Below are positions 37,501 to 45,178 of a stretch of 64,000 nt of DNA, piece by piece. This stretch comes from an uncultured Muribaculaceae bacterium. GTDB taxonomy: Bacteria; Bacteroidota; Bacteroidia; Bacteroidales; Muribaculaceae. Each line of letters opens with the position of its first letter. The stretch's first letter is position 1. The notes under the pieces are model-generated. The model did not search any database and had not been told where the DNA came from. It worked only from the letters and a program-made list of their open reading frames with translations. The stretch covers positions 1 through 64,000 of the forward strand of contig CAUBWJ010000009.1 of the NCBI GenBank assembly GCA_958439725.1, in the 5' to 3' direction. Both the position numbers and the translations under genes were made by a program.

Positions 37501-37930
37501 CCCAGTAACCCATCATGGCGGTAAGGTTCTCCCATTCGCGGGTATATTTCATCACCTCGCGGCGGCATGCCGCATTGTAGTCGTCAACGGATATCTTCTT
37601 GCCTATATCCTCTTTGGTGATTCCGAGGGATTTCTCAACGCCAAGTTCTACGGGAAGTCCGTGAGTGTCCCAACCGGCCTTGCGGTTGACACGGAAGCCC
37701 TTCATTGTCTTGTAGCGGCACACGATATCCTTGATGGTACGGGCCATCACATGATGGATGCCGGGCATACCGTTGGCCGATGGAGGGCCTTCGTAGAACA
37801 CAAACGAGGGACATCCCTCGCGCTCCTTGAGACTCTGGCCGAATAAATCGGAGGCACGCCACTGCTCGAGCACCTCTTTGTTGATCTGGGAAAGATTGAG
37901 GTTGGTATAGACTTTGAATTTCTTATCCAT
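34502..37930 (-). CDS. ileS: Isoleucyl-tRNA synthetase
   Basis: 1142 residues, the long IleRS form. Class I motifs: the HIGH equivalent in PPSANGMPGIHHVMA near residue 50 and KMSKRLGN for KMSKS. The CP1 editing insert holds TTPWTLPSNTALAVGP, the post-transfer editing signature. The C-terminal domain resembles the eukaryotic-like type (IleS2), without an obvious C-terminal zinc finger; that type is associated with lower mupirocin sensitivity, an inference here. Lead gene of the ileS-dksA-like-lspA-DUF4296 operon. Confidence 0.95.
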   Translation of the reverse strand: MDKKFKVYTNLNLSQINKEVLEQWRASDLFGQSLKEREGCPSFVFYEGPPSANGMPGIHHVMARTIKDIVCRYKTMKGFRVNRKAGWDTHGLPVELGVEKSLGITKEDIGKKISVDDYNAACRREVMKYTREWENLTAMMGYWVDTKNPYITYDNRYIESVWWLLRQLYDKGFLYKGYTIQPYSPAAGTGLSTHELNQPGCYRDVKDTTCVAQFEITDPRPEMKEWGTPYFLAWTTTPWTLPSNTALAVGPSIVYNVVRTYNPYSGKPVTVVVADALMGSFFNPKAAALPLEDYKKGDKLIPYKVVAQYKGSDLCGMTYRQLIPWVNPGEGAFRVIPGDYVSTDDGTGIVHIAGTFGADDLRVSRQNGVPPLHLIDRDGNIRPMVDMTGRFYLLEDLDSEFVKKMVNVEAYTPWQGKYVKNAFDPSKTDADETLDVEICLMLKQTDGVFKIEKHVHSYPHCWRTDKPVLYYPLDSWFIRTTAVRERLMQLNDTIKWKPQSTGSGRFGKWLENLQDWNLSRSRYWGTPLPIWRTDDAAEELCIDSVEMLYNEMDRAVEAGFMKSNPYRDRGFIPGDYSKENYEKIDLHRPYVDDIVLVSPSGKPMHRETDLIDVWFDSGSMPYAQIHYPFENKDAFDARTIFPADFIAEGVDQTRGWFFTLHAIAGMVFDSVAYKAVISNGLVLDKDGNKMSKRLGNAVNPFEAIEKYGSDPLRWYMIANSAPWDNLKFDPAGVEETSRKLFATLYNTYGFFALYANVDGFDNSQPQIPLEKRPEIDRWIISLLNSLIETVESAMEDYEPTRAARAINDFVGDNLSNWYVRLNRKRFWGGEMNENKLSAYQTLYQCLETVALLLAPIAPFYADRLYADLTEVTMANSKSVHLQLLPEVDREAIDKALEKRMALAQTITSMTLALRRKASLKVRQPLQRILVPVVDDAQRQDVESMKDLILNEINVKEMQIVGSDDGVLVKRVKPDFKKLGPKFGKNMKKVAAEIQAMDQHAIAMLEKEGRVELAIEGAPAVIELADVEVISEDIPGWLVANEGNVTIALDITVTPELRMEGIARDIVNRIQNIRKNRGYEITDRINLTFEPNPQTDGSLEAFGKYISGQVLADSLTIGEAKGDDVERLELDDITLDVKITLDR

Positions 37931-37955
37931 TGCGCAATTTTAGAGCTTATTTTTG

Positions 37956-37963
37956 CAAAGGTA
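37956..37963 (-). promoter_or_regulatory. -7 element for ileS operon
   Basis: Reads TACCTTTG on the minus strand, an exact consensus match; a TTTC about 20 nt upstream may serve as -33. The leader would be about 20 nt. Confidence 0.6.
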
Positions 37964-37982
37964 CAATATTTCCGTCACTTGA

Positions 37983-38034
37983 CGAAACAAAAAGACCGGA
38001 GCCGCGGCATCATTACAGAATGCCTCGGCTCCGG
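37983..38034 (-). terminator. Terminator of the OmpA-family gene
   Basis: A 15-nt arm at 37996-38010 pairs with 38020-38034 with one mismatch; on the minus strand TCTTTTTGTTT follows. It lies 26 nt after the ompA-family stop. Confidence 0.85.
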
Positions 38035-38059
38035 CTATGATTTTCCGTGGGGAATCTTA

Positions 38060-38938
38060 TCAGAATTCAGCGGAATGATCCTTGGTTTCAGGAGCTTTTC
38101 CTATCAGATCCATGAACTGGTCGAGATTGGGAGTGATGATAATCTCGGTGCGGCGGTTCATCTGACGGCCTACGGGAGTGTCGTTGGTGGCTACGGGATT
38201 ATATTCGCCGCGGCCGCCTACGGTCATGCGGGAGGGGTCAACCCCGAAACGGTTCTGGAGCACCTGCACAACAGAAGATGCGCGGAGAGAGGAAAGATCC
38301 CAGTTGTTGCGGATGTTGGGACGCGAGATAGGCACATTGTCGGTATTGCCTTCAACGAGCACGTCGTAGCTACTGTAGTCCTTGATGATTTTTGCGATTT
38401 TGCCAAGGATTTCCATAGCGCGGGGGCTAATCTCGTAACTGCCGCTCTCGAAGAGCATATTGTCGGCAAGGGAGATGTAGACAACGCCCTTGAGCACCTT
38501 GATGTCAACATCGCGGAGGTCGTCGCGCGAAAGCGAGCGGGTGAGGTTATTGGTCAGCACCATGTTGAGCGAGTCGCTCTTCGACTTGGCTTCAACAAGC
38601 TGCTTGATATAACGGTTGGAGGCATTGATTTCGTCGACAAGTTTGGCGATATTCACATTGCCCTGAGCGTTCTGGTTGAGGCTCTGCTCGAGATTTCCCT
38701 GAAGAGCGGCATAGCGCTGCTTGAGATCCTCGTTGTTCTCGCGGGCTTCTTTAAGAAGAGCTTCCAGACCCTGGGAACCGGTGCGGCTCTCGGCGAGTGC
38801 CAGCTGAGAGTCATGATATTTGGCGGCGAGAGTGTCGTACTCCGACTGGAGCGTGGCATATTTTTTCTTGCTCACGCAACCGGTAAGGCAGATAGCTGCC
38901 GACAGTCCGAGCGCCGCGAAAAAATGTAAAGATTTCAT
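38060..38938 (-). CDS. OmpA-family peptidoglycan-binding lipoprotein
   Basis: 292 residues. Lipobox LTGC gives Cys21. A coiled coil (about 25-125) precedes the OmpA C-terminal domain (about 160-285), which carries the diaminopimelate-binding signature VEGNTDNVPISRPNIRNNWD and LRASSVVQVL. It should tether the outer membrane, by its lipid, to peptidoglycan. It has its own terminator; no clear promoter is visible in the 72-nt gap to glmM. Confidence 0.88.
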   Translation of the reverse strand: MKSLHFFAALGLSAAICLTGCVSKKKYATLQSEYDTLAAKYHDSQLALAESRTGSQGLEALLKEARENNEDLKQRYAALQGNLEQSLNQNAQGNVNIAKLVDEINASNRYIKQLVEAKSKSDSLNMVLTNNLTRSLSRDDLRDVDIKVLKGVVYISLADNMLFESGSYEISPRAMEILGKIAKIIKDYSSYDVLVEGNTDNVPISRPNIRNNWDLSSLRASSVVQVLQNRFGVDPSRMTVGGRGEYNPVATNDTPVGRQMNRRTEIIITPNLDQFMDLIGKAPETKDHSAEF

Positions 38939-39010
38939 TGTAAGAGAGTATTTGTTTCTGGTTATGGTTTATTACTAACACTTTGGGGTATTCAGCGGTT
39001 CAAGATGCCA

Positions 39011-40405
39011 TCATCCACGGGTAATCTCAGCCACGAGAGCCTTGATGCGGTCGGCCAGAGCGTTGGCCTCCTCCATGGTGCGTGCCTCGGAATAGATACG
39101 GATGATAGGCTCGGTGTTGCTCTTGCGCAGATGCACCCAGCCGTCGGCAAAGTCAATCTTCACACCGTCTATGTCGGTAACCTTCTCGCCTGCATAGTTC
39201 TTCTTGATTGCAGCGAGAATGGCGTCAACGTCTATTTCAGGAGTAAGGTCTATGCGGTTCTTGGCTATGGAATAAGCGGGATAGCCGGCCTTCAGCTCAC
39301 TCACTTTCTTTCCGCTCTTGGCAAGGAGCGTAAGGAACAGAGCCACGCCCACAAGGGCGTCGCGGCCATAGTGAGCGGCGGGATATATCACTCCGCCGTT
39401 GCCCTCGCCGCCTATCACGGCTCCGGTTTTCTTCATGAGAGTGGTGACGTTGACCTCACCCACGGCCGATGCGGCGTAGGAGCATCCGTGGGCCTCGGTG
39501 ACATCGCGGAGCGCGCGGGAAGAGCTGAGGTTGCTCACGGTCGAGCCGGGAGTGTGGGAGAGCACGTAATCGGCCACGGCCACAAGAGTGTATTCCTCCA
39601 CAAACATCTCACCGTTTTCCATCACAATGGCAAGACGGTCAACGTCGGGGTCAACTACAAAACCTACATCGGCCACTCCCTGCTTCATGAGACCGGAAAT
39701 CTGAGTGAGGTTTTCGGGGATAGGTTCGGGTGTGTGGGCGAATTTTCCGGTAGCCTCGCAGTTGAGCTCTATCACATTTTTCACACCGAGAGCACGCAGC
39801 AGCTGCGGAATCACCACACCTCCCACGGAGTTTACGGCATCCACGGCAACCGTGAAATCGGCGGCTGCAATAGCGTCGCGGTCCACGAGGTCGAGGGCAA
39901 GCACCTGCTCTATGTGACGGCGGTTGTATGTGTCGTTGACCATCACATGGCCCAGATTGTCCACCGAGGCAAAATCGAAAGCCTCTTTTTCTGCTATGGC
40001 AAGCACTTCCTTGCCTTCGGCATCATTGAGGAACTCGCCGCGAGAGTTAAGAAGCTTCAGGGCGTTCCACTGCTTGGGATTGTGGCTTGCGGTAAGGATA
40101 ATGCCTCCGGCTGCTTTCTCGCCGGTAACGGCTATTTCCGTTGTGGGGGTAGAGGCAAGCCCTATATTGACCACATCGAATCCCATGGAGCAAAGAGTGG
40201 ACACCACAAGACCCGACACCATCTCGCCGGACAGACGGGCATCACGGCCTACAACTATAAGCCGGTTTTCTTTAGCCTGAGGAGTGCGGGAAATGAATGT
40301 GGCGTATGCTGCTGTGAATTTTACTACGTCAAGCGGTGAGAGGCCTTCGCCGGGAGCGCCTCCTATGGTACCGCGGATACCTGAAATCGATTTAATCAAC
40401 GACAT
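39011..40405 (-). CDS. glmM: Phosphoglucosamine mutase
   Basis: 464 residues. The active-site phosphoserine is Ser107 in LTASHNPKQWN, the metal loop is DPDVDRLAI, and the C-terminal phosphate-binding loop is RKSNTEPIIRIY. It converts glucosamine 6-phosphate to glucosamine 1-phosphate for UDP-GlcNAc, hence peptidoglycan and lipid A. Length and motifs fit GlmM, though phosphoglucomutase/phosphomannomutase relatives share them. Follows the DUF4827 gene by 16 nt. Confidence 0.88.
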   Translation of the reverse strand: MSLIKSISGIRGTIGGAPGEGLSPLDVVKFTAAYATFISRTPQAKENRLIVVGRDARLSGEMVSGLVVSTLCSMGFDVVNIGLASTPTTEIAVTGEKAAGGIILTASHNPKQWNALKLLNSRGEFLNDAEGKEVLAIAEKEAFDFASVDNLGHVMVNDTYNRRHIEQVLALDLVDRDAIAAADFTVAVDAVNSVGGVVIPQLLRALGVKNVIELNCEATGKFAHTPEPIPENLTQISGLMKQGVADVGFVVDPDVDRLAIVMENGEMFVEEYTLVAVADYVLSHTPGSTVSNLSSSRALRDVTEAHGCSYAASAVGEVNVTTLMKKTGAVIGGEGNGGVIYPAAHYGRDALVGVALFLTLLAKSGKKVSELKAGYPAYSIAKNRIDLTPEIDVDAILAAIKKNYAGEKVTDIDGVKIDFADGWVHLRKSNTEPIIRIYSEARTMEEANALADRIKALVAEITRG

Positions 40406-40421
40406 GGTATAATACTATATA

Positions 40422-41012
40422 TTAATTGTTGAGAATACTCGGGAAGTAACGCACGTGGTAGAGATAGGGCTGCACATAGGAAAGTTCGGTGTTCCATCCG
40501 TACTGCGACTTGAGAAGAAGGTTCACCTCGCAACCGAGATTGAGGAATGCAAGAGGTGTCTGGATGCCGGAACCCCACGCCACCGATGAGGGAAGGGTGA
40601 AGTTGCCGTAACGGAAAATGGCGTCATCCTTCGAAAGATCGTCGGCATTACCTTCGGCATACTGGAGACCGTCCTTGGAATTGTAGAAAATAAGGTTCCA
40701 GCGGGTGAAGCGAAAGCTTACCGACTGGTCGTCCTTCACCTTCGGGCCATCCCCTTTCTTAATCACCTGCATGAAAATATTGCCATCTTCATCAATCTGG
40801 TAATACGGCGCGTCCTTACCCTCTTCAAAAACGGAATCGGGGGGAATATGACCGATTACTTTCTGGTCGACGAGGAAACGGTTCACGGCTTTGCTTTCTT
40901 CTTCCAGAAGTTCCGAGTAGCTTTTGTTGTCGTCACACGAAACCGTTGCGACCGAAAGCGCGGCAAAGGCCGTAAAAGCGAAAAGCAGCGCTGCTATTTT
41001 CTTTATTTTCAT
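40422..41012 (-). CDS. DUF4827 lipoprotein, FKBP-like
   Basis: 196 residues. Lipobox ATVSC gives Cys26. The mature part (YSELLEEESKAVNRFLVDQKVI, then QVIKKGDGPKVKDDQSVSFRFTRW) matches DUF4827, which looks like an FKBP-type peptidyl-prolyl isomerase fold with poorly kept catalytic residues. Sits between nrnA and glmM in one minus-strand operon. Function unknown. Confidence 0.75.
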   Translation of the reverse strand: MKIKKIAALLFAFTAFAALSVATVSCDDNKSYSELLEEESKAVNRFLVDQKVIGHIPPDSVFEEGKDAPYYQIDEDGNIFMQVIKKGDGPKVKDDQSVSFRFTRWNLIFYNSKDGLQYAEGNADDLSKDDAIFRYGNFTLPSSVAWGSGIQTPLAFLNLGCEVNLLLKSQYGWNTELSYVQPYLYHVRYFPSILNN

Positions 41013-41053
41013 GATTTTGAGATAGTTCTTATATTGATTTATGATAATTCCTT

Positions 41054-42124
41054 TTAATTGGTGTCAAATTCGTGAAGCATCCGGTCGAATTCGGGTAGCA
41101 GACCGTAAAGGTAGTCCATAGCTTCGGTAAGACTGCCGTGAAATTCTCCGCCGGCGGCATTGACATGGCCGCCTCCGCCGAAGTAGTTCTGGCAGATTTC
41201 CTTCACCGAGAAAGCTCCACGGCTGCGCATGCTCACCTTCACGAAATCTTTCGCGTCCTCCCGCAGATAGATAGAGTAGACGATGCCGGGAATATTCAGC
41301 GGACGGTTCACAAGCGCTTCGGTATCGCCGCGCTGATAGTTGAATGCATCCAGATCCTCGCGCGACAGAGCGGTTATGGCGCCGCCATGCTCGCGAAGCA
41401 CTTCCATTCGGGCATAACCCGCGAAACCGAGGATGCGTATACGACCCTCGCTCTCCACTTCAAACAGCCGCTCGTAGAGCTTGTTTTTGTCCACCCCCTT
41501 GCCAACAATCCGCGCCAGAATCAGGTAATCCTCGGGGTTATTGGCATTGAAAGCGAAATTATGTGTATCGGTCATCATGCCCGTGCAGCAGCAGACGGCG
41601 GCATCGGTGTCAATCAGGCCCTCATAGCCCAGGGCCATAAGCAGGTCGTAGAGCAGGGAGCATGTTGAGGAACGATGAGGCTGCGAAACCACGAGATCTG
41701 CCTGGATGTCGGGGTTGAGATGATGATCTATCACCAGCCTCCGGGCCGAGGATTCCTCCACCATCGGAGCCAGACGGTCAATGCGCCTGATGTCGTTGAA
41801 ATCAAGCATGCAAATCAGGTCGGCAGTGGCAAACGTCTTGAAAGCGCGCTCAGGCTGCGCGGAGCCTATCACTACGGAATGGTAACCGGGAAGAAACGAG
41901 ATGTTTTCCGGCATCATGTCGGGCACCACCACATTCACCTGCTTGCCCATGGCGCGGAGCACCCGGGCCAGACAGAGCGAGGAGCCCACAGCATCGCCGT
42001 CGGGCCCTTTATGGCACACAATCGCCACCTTCCTATTGGTTTCAAGAAGGTGCCGGGCGCGCTCCACGGTGGCCACGTCGAATCTTTCAGGATAATTTAC
42101 CTCGTTTTCCAAATCAGTCTGCAC
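41054..42124 (-). CDS. nrnA: DHH-family oligoribonuclease / pAp phosphatase
   Basis: 356 residues. The DHH metal motifs are HKGPDGDAVGSS near residue 39, CMLDFND, VIDHHLNPD and the DHHA1 glycine motif GGGGHVNAAGGEFHG near the C-terminus. NrnA degrades very short RNAs and 3'-phosphoadenosine 5'-phosphate. It complements RNase Y, encoded in this window, by finishing RNA decay. First gene of the nrnA-DUF4827-glmM operon. Confidence 0.92.
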   Translation of the reverse strand: MQTDLENEVNYPERFDVATVERARHLLETNRKVAIVCHKGPDGDAVGSSLCLARVLRAMGKQVNVVVPDMMPENISFLPGYHSVVIGSAQPERAFKTFATADLICMLDFNDIRRIDRLAPMVEESSARRLVIDHHLNPDIQADLVVSQPHRSSTCSLLYDLLMALGYEGLIDTDAAVCCCTGMMTDTHNFAFNANNPEDYLILARIVGKGVDKNKLYERLFEVESEGRIRILGFAGYARMEVLREHGGAITALSREDLDAFNYQRGDTEALVNRPLNIPGIVYSIYLREDAKDFVKVSMRSRGAFSVKEICQNYFGGGGHVNAAGGEFHGSLTEAMDYLYGLLPEFDRMLHEFDTN

Positions 42125-42138
42125 ATTTTTTCAAATTA

Positions 42139-42170
42139 CAAAGGTAGCTTATTTTTTTGAATCACCCAAA
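42139..42170 (-). promoter_or_regulatory. Consensus promoter for nrnA operon
   Basis: On the minus strand: TTTG (plus 42167-42170), a 20-nt spacer and TACCTTTG (plus 42139-42146). Predicted leader only about 8 nt. It overlaps the divergent recD-like promoter. Confidence 0.7.
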
Positions 42171-42185
42171 AATCAGCTACCTTTG
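42156..42185 (+). promoter_or_regulatory. Promoter for the RecD-like gene
   Basis: TTTG at 42156-42159, an 18-nt spacer and TACCTTTG at 42178-42185. The ATG at 42195 is 10 nt downstream, so the mRNA is almost leaderless. Interleaved with the nrnA promoter on the other strand. Confidence 0.6.
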
Positions 42186-42194
42186 AAGTCAGTT

Positions 42195-43619
42195 ATGAAT
42201 CTCGAAGAATTTGCCGAAAGCATATACCTGAATCTGCCCTACGATCCCAACGACCAGCAGATAGAACTGATAGCCGCGCTCGCGGCTTTCTGCTCCGACG
42301 CCACGCCGAGCGATTCCGTGTTTCTGCTCAACGGCTATGCGGGCACCGGCAAGACATCACTCACCGGAGCTCTGGTGAGGTCTCTGGCCGAACTGCGTAT
42401 TCCGGTGGTGCTGATGGCCCCGACGGGGCGAGCCGCCAAGGTATTCTCCCGTTACGCAGGCTTTCCCGCCACCACCATCCACCGCCGCATCTACCGCACC
42501 GGCGACGCCGGCTCGATAATGGGATATGCCGCCGAGGTGGCCGACAACCCGCTGTCGGGAGCCGTATTCATTGTGGACGAGGCTTCGATGATAGGCGACT
42601 CGCCCGACGAGACCAACACACGGAGCGGCCTTCTGGAAGATCTGATACATTATGTGTATTCCGGCGACAACTGCCGTCTGATACTCCTTGGCGACACCGC
42701 CCAGCTGCCTCCGGTGGGCTGCGAGGAAAGTCCGGCCATGAGCGTGAAACAGCTGCGCGGCTACGGCCTCAGGGTGACGCGGTGCGTGCTCACCAAAATC
42801 GTGCGCCAGCGTCTTAAATCGGGCATTCTGTATAATGCCACTCGCCTGCGCCGCGACATGAAGCTCGACCCTCTGCCGGAACCTCGTATATGCGTAAGCC
42901 GTTTTGACGATGTGGAGGCAGTGAGCGGCGAGGACTTCCAGGACATGCTCGCCTCCTCCTACTCCAATGCCGGCACCGGTGAGACCCTCCTTGTGACCCG
43001 GAGCAACAAACGCGCCACGCTCTACAATCTGGCCATACGCACGAAGATTCTCGACCTCGACGAGGAGCTTACCGCCGGCGAAAGGCTCATGGTGGTGAAA
43101 AACAATTACCTGTGGAGCGCCAAAGTGCGGGGGCTCGACTTCGTGGCCAACGGAGACATCGCCGAAGTAGAGAAGATTATCGCCACGGAGGAACGCTACG
43201 GGCTGCGGTTTGCCGACGTGGGGCTGCGCCTCCCCGACCGCGACATCAGCTTCGAGTGCAAGATAATGCTCGACACCCTCACCTCCGACTCCCCCGCCCT
43301 TGAGCCGCAGAGATTCGCCGAACTGTATCAGCGCCTGCTCAACGACCCCGATCTGTTCACCCCCTCCACCACACTGAAAACGCGTATGCGCATGCTGCGT
43401 TCCGACCCCTATCTGAACGCGCTCCAGGTGAAATACGCCTACGCCGTGACCTGCCACAAAGCCCAGGGCGGCCAGTGGAGCGACATCTATGTGGACGTGG
43501 GCTATCTCTCCCCCGACTACTCCATGGCCTCCGTAGACTTCTACCGATGGCTCTACACCGCCACAACCCGCGCCACCTCCCGCCTCTGCTTCGTCAATCC
43601 CCCCTTCCCCCTCGACTGA
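42195..43619 (+). CDS. RecD-like ATP-dependent DNA helicase (AAA family)
   Basis: 474 residues from the ATG at 42195; an in-frame TTG at 42183 lies inside the -7 box and is unlikely. Walker A GYAGTGKT at 47-54, APTGRAAKVFSRYAG (motif Ia), Walker B VFIVDEASMIGD, LLGDTAQLPPVG (motif III), and the C-terminal TCHKAQGGQWSDIYVD with TATTRA (motifs V-VI). This is superfamily 1B, close to RecD/RecD2, but it lacks a long N-terminal domain. Role: DNA unwinding in repair or mobility; no RecB or RecC nearby. Confidence 0.88.
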   Translation: MNLEEFAESIYLNLPYDPNDQQIELIAALAAFCSDATPSDSVFLLNGYAGTGKTSLTGALVRSLAELRIPVVLMAPTGRAAKVFSRYAGFPATTIHRRIYRTGDAGSIMGYAAEVADNPLSGAVFIVDEASMIGDSPDETNTRSGLLEDLIHYVYSGDNCRLILLGDTAQLPPVGCEESPAMSVKQLRGYGLRVTRCVLTKIVRQRLKSGILYNATRLRRDMKLDPLPEPRICVSRFDDVEAVSGEDFQDMLASSYSNAGTGETLLVTRSNKRATLYNLAIRTKILDLDEELTAGERLMVVKNNYLWSAKVRGLDFVANGDIAEVEKIIATEERYGLRFADVGLRLPDRDISFECKIMLDTLTSDSPALEPQRFAELYQRLLNDPDLFTPSTTLKTRMRMLRSDPYLNALQVKYAYAVTCHKAQGGQWSDIYVDVGYLSPDYSMASVDFYRWLYTATTRATSRLCFVNPPFPLD

Positions 43620-43681
43620 TGCCGATACCCCGAACCAACGATGCTCAAATAGCGCCCGATCATATTTGACTCATAGGTATT

Positions 43682-43785
43682 GCATCCCTACTCTTTGTAG
43701 GGATGCTCCATGGAGCATCCGCCGTCAAGGCATTGATTAGCAGTGACAGTAAGAGGATAACCTGCGGATGCACGAGCGTGCATCC
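43682..43785. repeat. Cluster of three hairpin-forming palindromes (REP-like)
   Basis: Three palindromes share the word GGATGC/GCATCC: a 10-bp stem 43682-43691 with 43697-43706; a perfect 20-bp palindrome at 43701-43720 that shares arms with the first; and an 8-bp stem 43766-43773 with 43778-43785. The shared arms mean the first two hairpins compete. It looks like an extragenic palindromic element; it ends exactly where the 36-bp inverted repeat begins. Nothing is seen in 43620-43681. Confidence 0.6.
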
Positions 43786-44209
43786 CAATGCTGTTTACTT
43801 AAGCCTAATAAACGGCTTTTTCACTATCGTAAAAGACTGATTTTCAATAGAGCTTTGAACAGCAAAATTCCTTAAGTAAACGACTTTTTCACTATCGTAA
43901 ACGCGAGGGGAGCCGCAGAGCGGCGATTTCTTTACAACCCGCTGCGTCAGCTGCGGGACGAGGAGCCACGTTCCCCCTCTCTGCGGCGAGCCCCGGAGGA
44001 CGCGATGCCGCAGCATGCGACAGCATGGGCCAAAACCGATTCCCCAAGCTTGCGCATCTTGCGAGGCGCGCTTTCTCCCAAGCTTGCCTCGCATATTTAC
44101 CGGGAACTCCCTGTCCGGAAGCTAACGCATCCGGTTGTAAACAAATCGCGCATCCTGCGCTTCTTCTAAGTTAAAAAAGCCGTTTATTAGGCTTAGGTAA
44201 ACAGCATTG
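43786..44209. mobile_element. MITE-like element with 36-bp terminal inverted repeats
   Basis: 43786-43821 and 44174-44209 are inverted repeats matching at 35 of 36 positions, bounding 424 bp. Inside, a second inverted pair, 43923-43952 and 44120-44149, matches at 26 of 30. A 23-nt block at 43811-43833 recurs directly at 43879-43901 with one mismatch. No reading frame resembles a transposase and no clean target duplication is seen. It may be a non-autonomous element, or a recombined pair of intergenic repeats; part of it recurs at 19854-19885. Confidence 0.6.
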
Positions 44210-44353
44210 TGCGTCAGCTACCGGAATGCAGATGTAATCCCCCTCCGCGAGGCAAGCCGCGGAGCGTGCGCTCCTCGCCTGCAGCGAAAGCATGGGATTG
44301 CTTCCGGAAACGCAAAATTGAAACACAAAACAGCGACAAAAACGCGCAGAGAG
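44210..44353. other. Non-coding stretch with overlapping hairpins upstream of rplY promoter
   Basis: No gene. CTCCGCG at 44243-44249 pairs with CGCGGAG at 44258-44264, and GGAGC at 44261-44265 pairs with GCTCC at 44270-44274, so the two hairpins exclude one another. The base composition and words such as AGCATGGG resemble the inside of the neighbouring element, suggesting a decayed copy. Confidence 0.4.
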
Positions 44354-44385
44354 TTTGGTGGTTACGGAGAAAATGGCTAACTTTG
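44354..44385 (+). promoter_or_regulatory. Consensus promoter for the rplY operon
   Basis: TTTG at 44354-44357, a 20-nt spacer and TAACTTTG at 44378-44385 fit the consensus perfectly. The leader to the rplY start is about 80 nt. Confidence 0.85.
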
Positions 44386-44473
44386 CGGTCGCTTTTCGAG
44401 CATTTCCCCTCGTGTGATGGGAAATTAAGAAGCATTCTTAATTTTTAGTAACACATTTAACTATCATCATCCA

Positions 44474-45121
44474 ATGAAAACATTCCAGCTTGCAGCCGAA
44501 CCCCGTACGGCTCTCGGAAAGAAGGCAGCCAAAGCCCTTCGCGAAGAAAACAAGATTCCCGTGGTTCTCAACGGCGGCGAAATTTTTGACCTCCCCTACA
44601 CCGGCACCCTCAAAGAGGGCGAGAAAATAGTGGAGATCGGCAACGGCAAAGGCCTCATCACAACCGACCTCACCGTTACTCAGGACGCAGTACGCAAGCT
44701 CGTCTATACTCCCGATATCTTCGCTATCGAACTTGACGTTAACGGCAACAAGCGCATGGCCGTTCTCAAGGACATCCAGTTCCATCCCGTAAAGGACACC
44801 ATCCTTCACATCGACCTTCTTGAAGTAAACGACAAGAAGCCCGTGACCATCGAGGTGCCCGTGAAGATCGAAGGCCATGCCGAAGGTGTGAAAGCCGGTG
44901 GTAAGCTCACCCTCTCCATGAAGAAGCTCCGCGTTAAGGCCGTTTACACCGAAATCCCCGAACGCATGATCATCAACGTTGACCATCTCGGCCTCGGCAA
45001 GACCATCCAGATTGCCGACCTCCACTTCGACGGCCTTGAACTGATGAACGCCAAGAACGCCGTGGTTTGCGCCGTACAGCTCACACGTGCCGCCCGTGGC
45101 GCCGCAGCTGCCGCCAAGTAA
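44474..45121 (+). CDS. rplY: 50S ribosomal protein L25/Ctc
   Basis: 215 residues, the long Ctc/TL5 form with an N-terminal 5S rRNA-binding L25 domain (FQLAAEPRTALGKKAAKALR to about residue 92) and a C-terminal beta domain (about 95-185) ending in an Ala-rich tail. It binds 5S rRNA in the large subunit; long forms are often stress-linked. First gene of rplY-pth-S4. Confidence 0.93.
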   Translation: MKTFQLAAEPRTALGKKAAKALREENKIPVVLNGGEIFDLPYTGTLKEGEKIVEIGNGKGLITTDLTVTQDAVRKLVYTPDIFAIELDVNGNKRMAVLKDIQFHPVKDTILHIDLLEVNDKKPVTIEVPVKIEGHAEGVKAGGKLTLSMKKLRVKAVYTEIPERMIINVDHLGLGKTIQIADLHFDGLELMNAKNAVVCAVQLTRAARGAAAAAK

Positions 45122-45178
45122 GAGAGGATTTCTCTGACTCTTACAGCTCGCTCACAACATTCACTTCCATAAAACACT

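Noticed and set aside
39005..40339. 444-codon plus-strand frame opposite glmM
   Set aside because: Shadow of an intact, motif-complete GlmM; composition (His, Gly, Val rich) is typical of antisense translation.
43795..44094. 99-codon minus-strand frame within the inverted-repeat element
   Set aside because: Not like any transposase, crosses the terminal repeat, low-complexity basic composition.
43682..44209. CRISPR array
   Set aside because: Repeats are inverted and irregularly spaced, there are no unique spacers of even length, and no cas genes are in the window.
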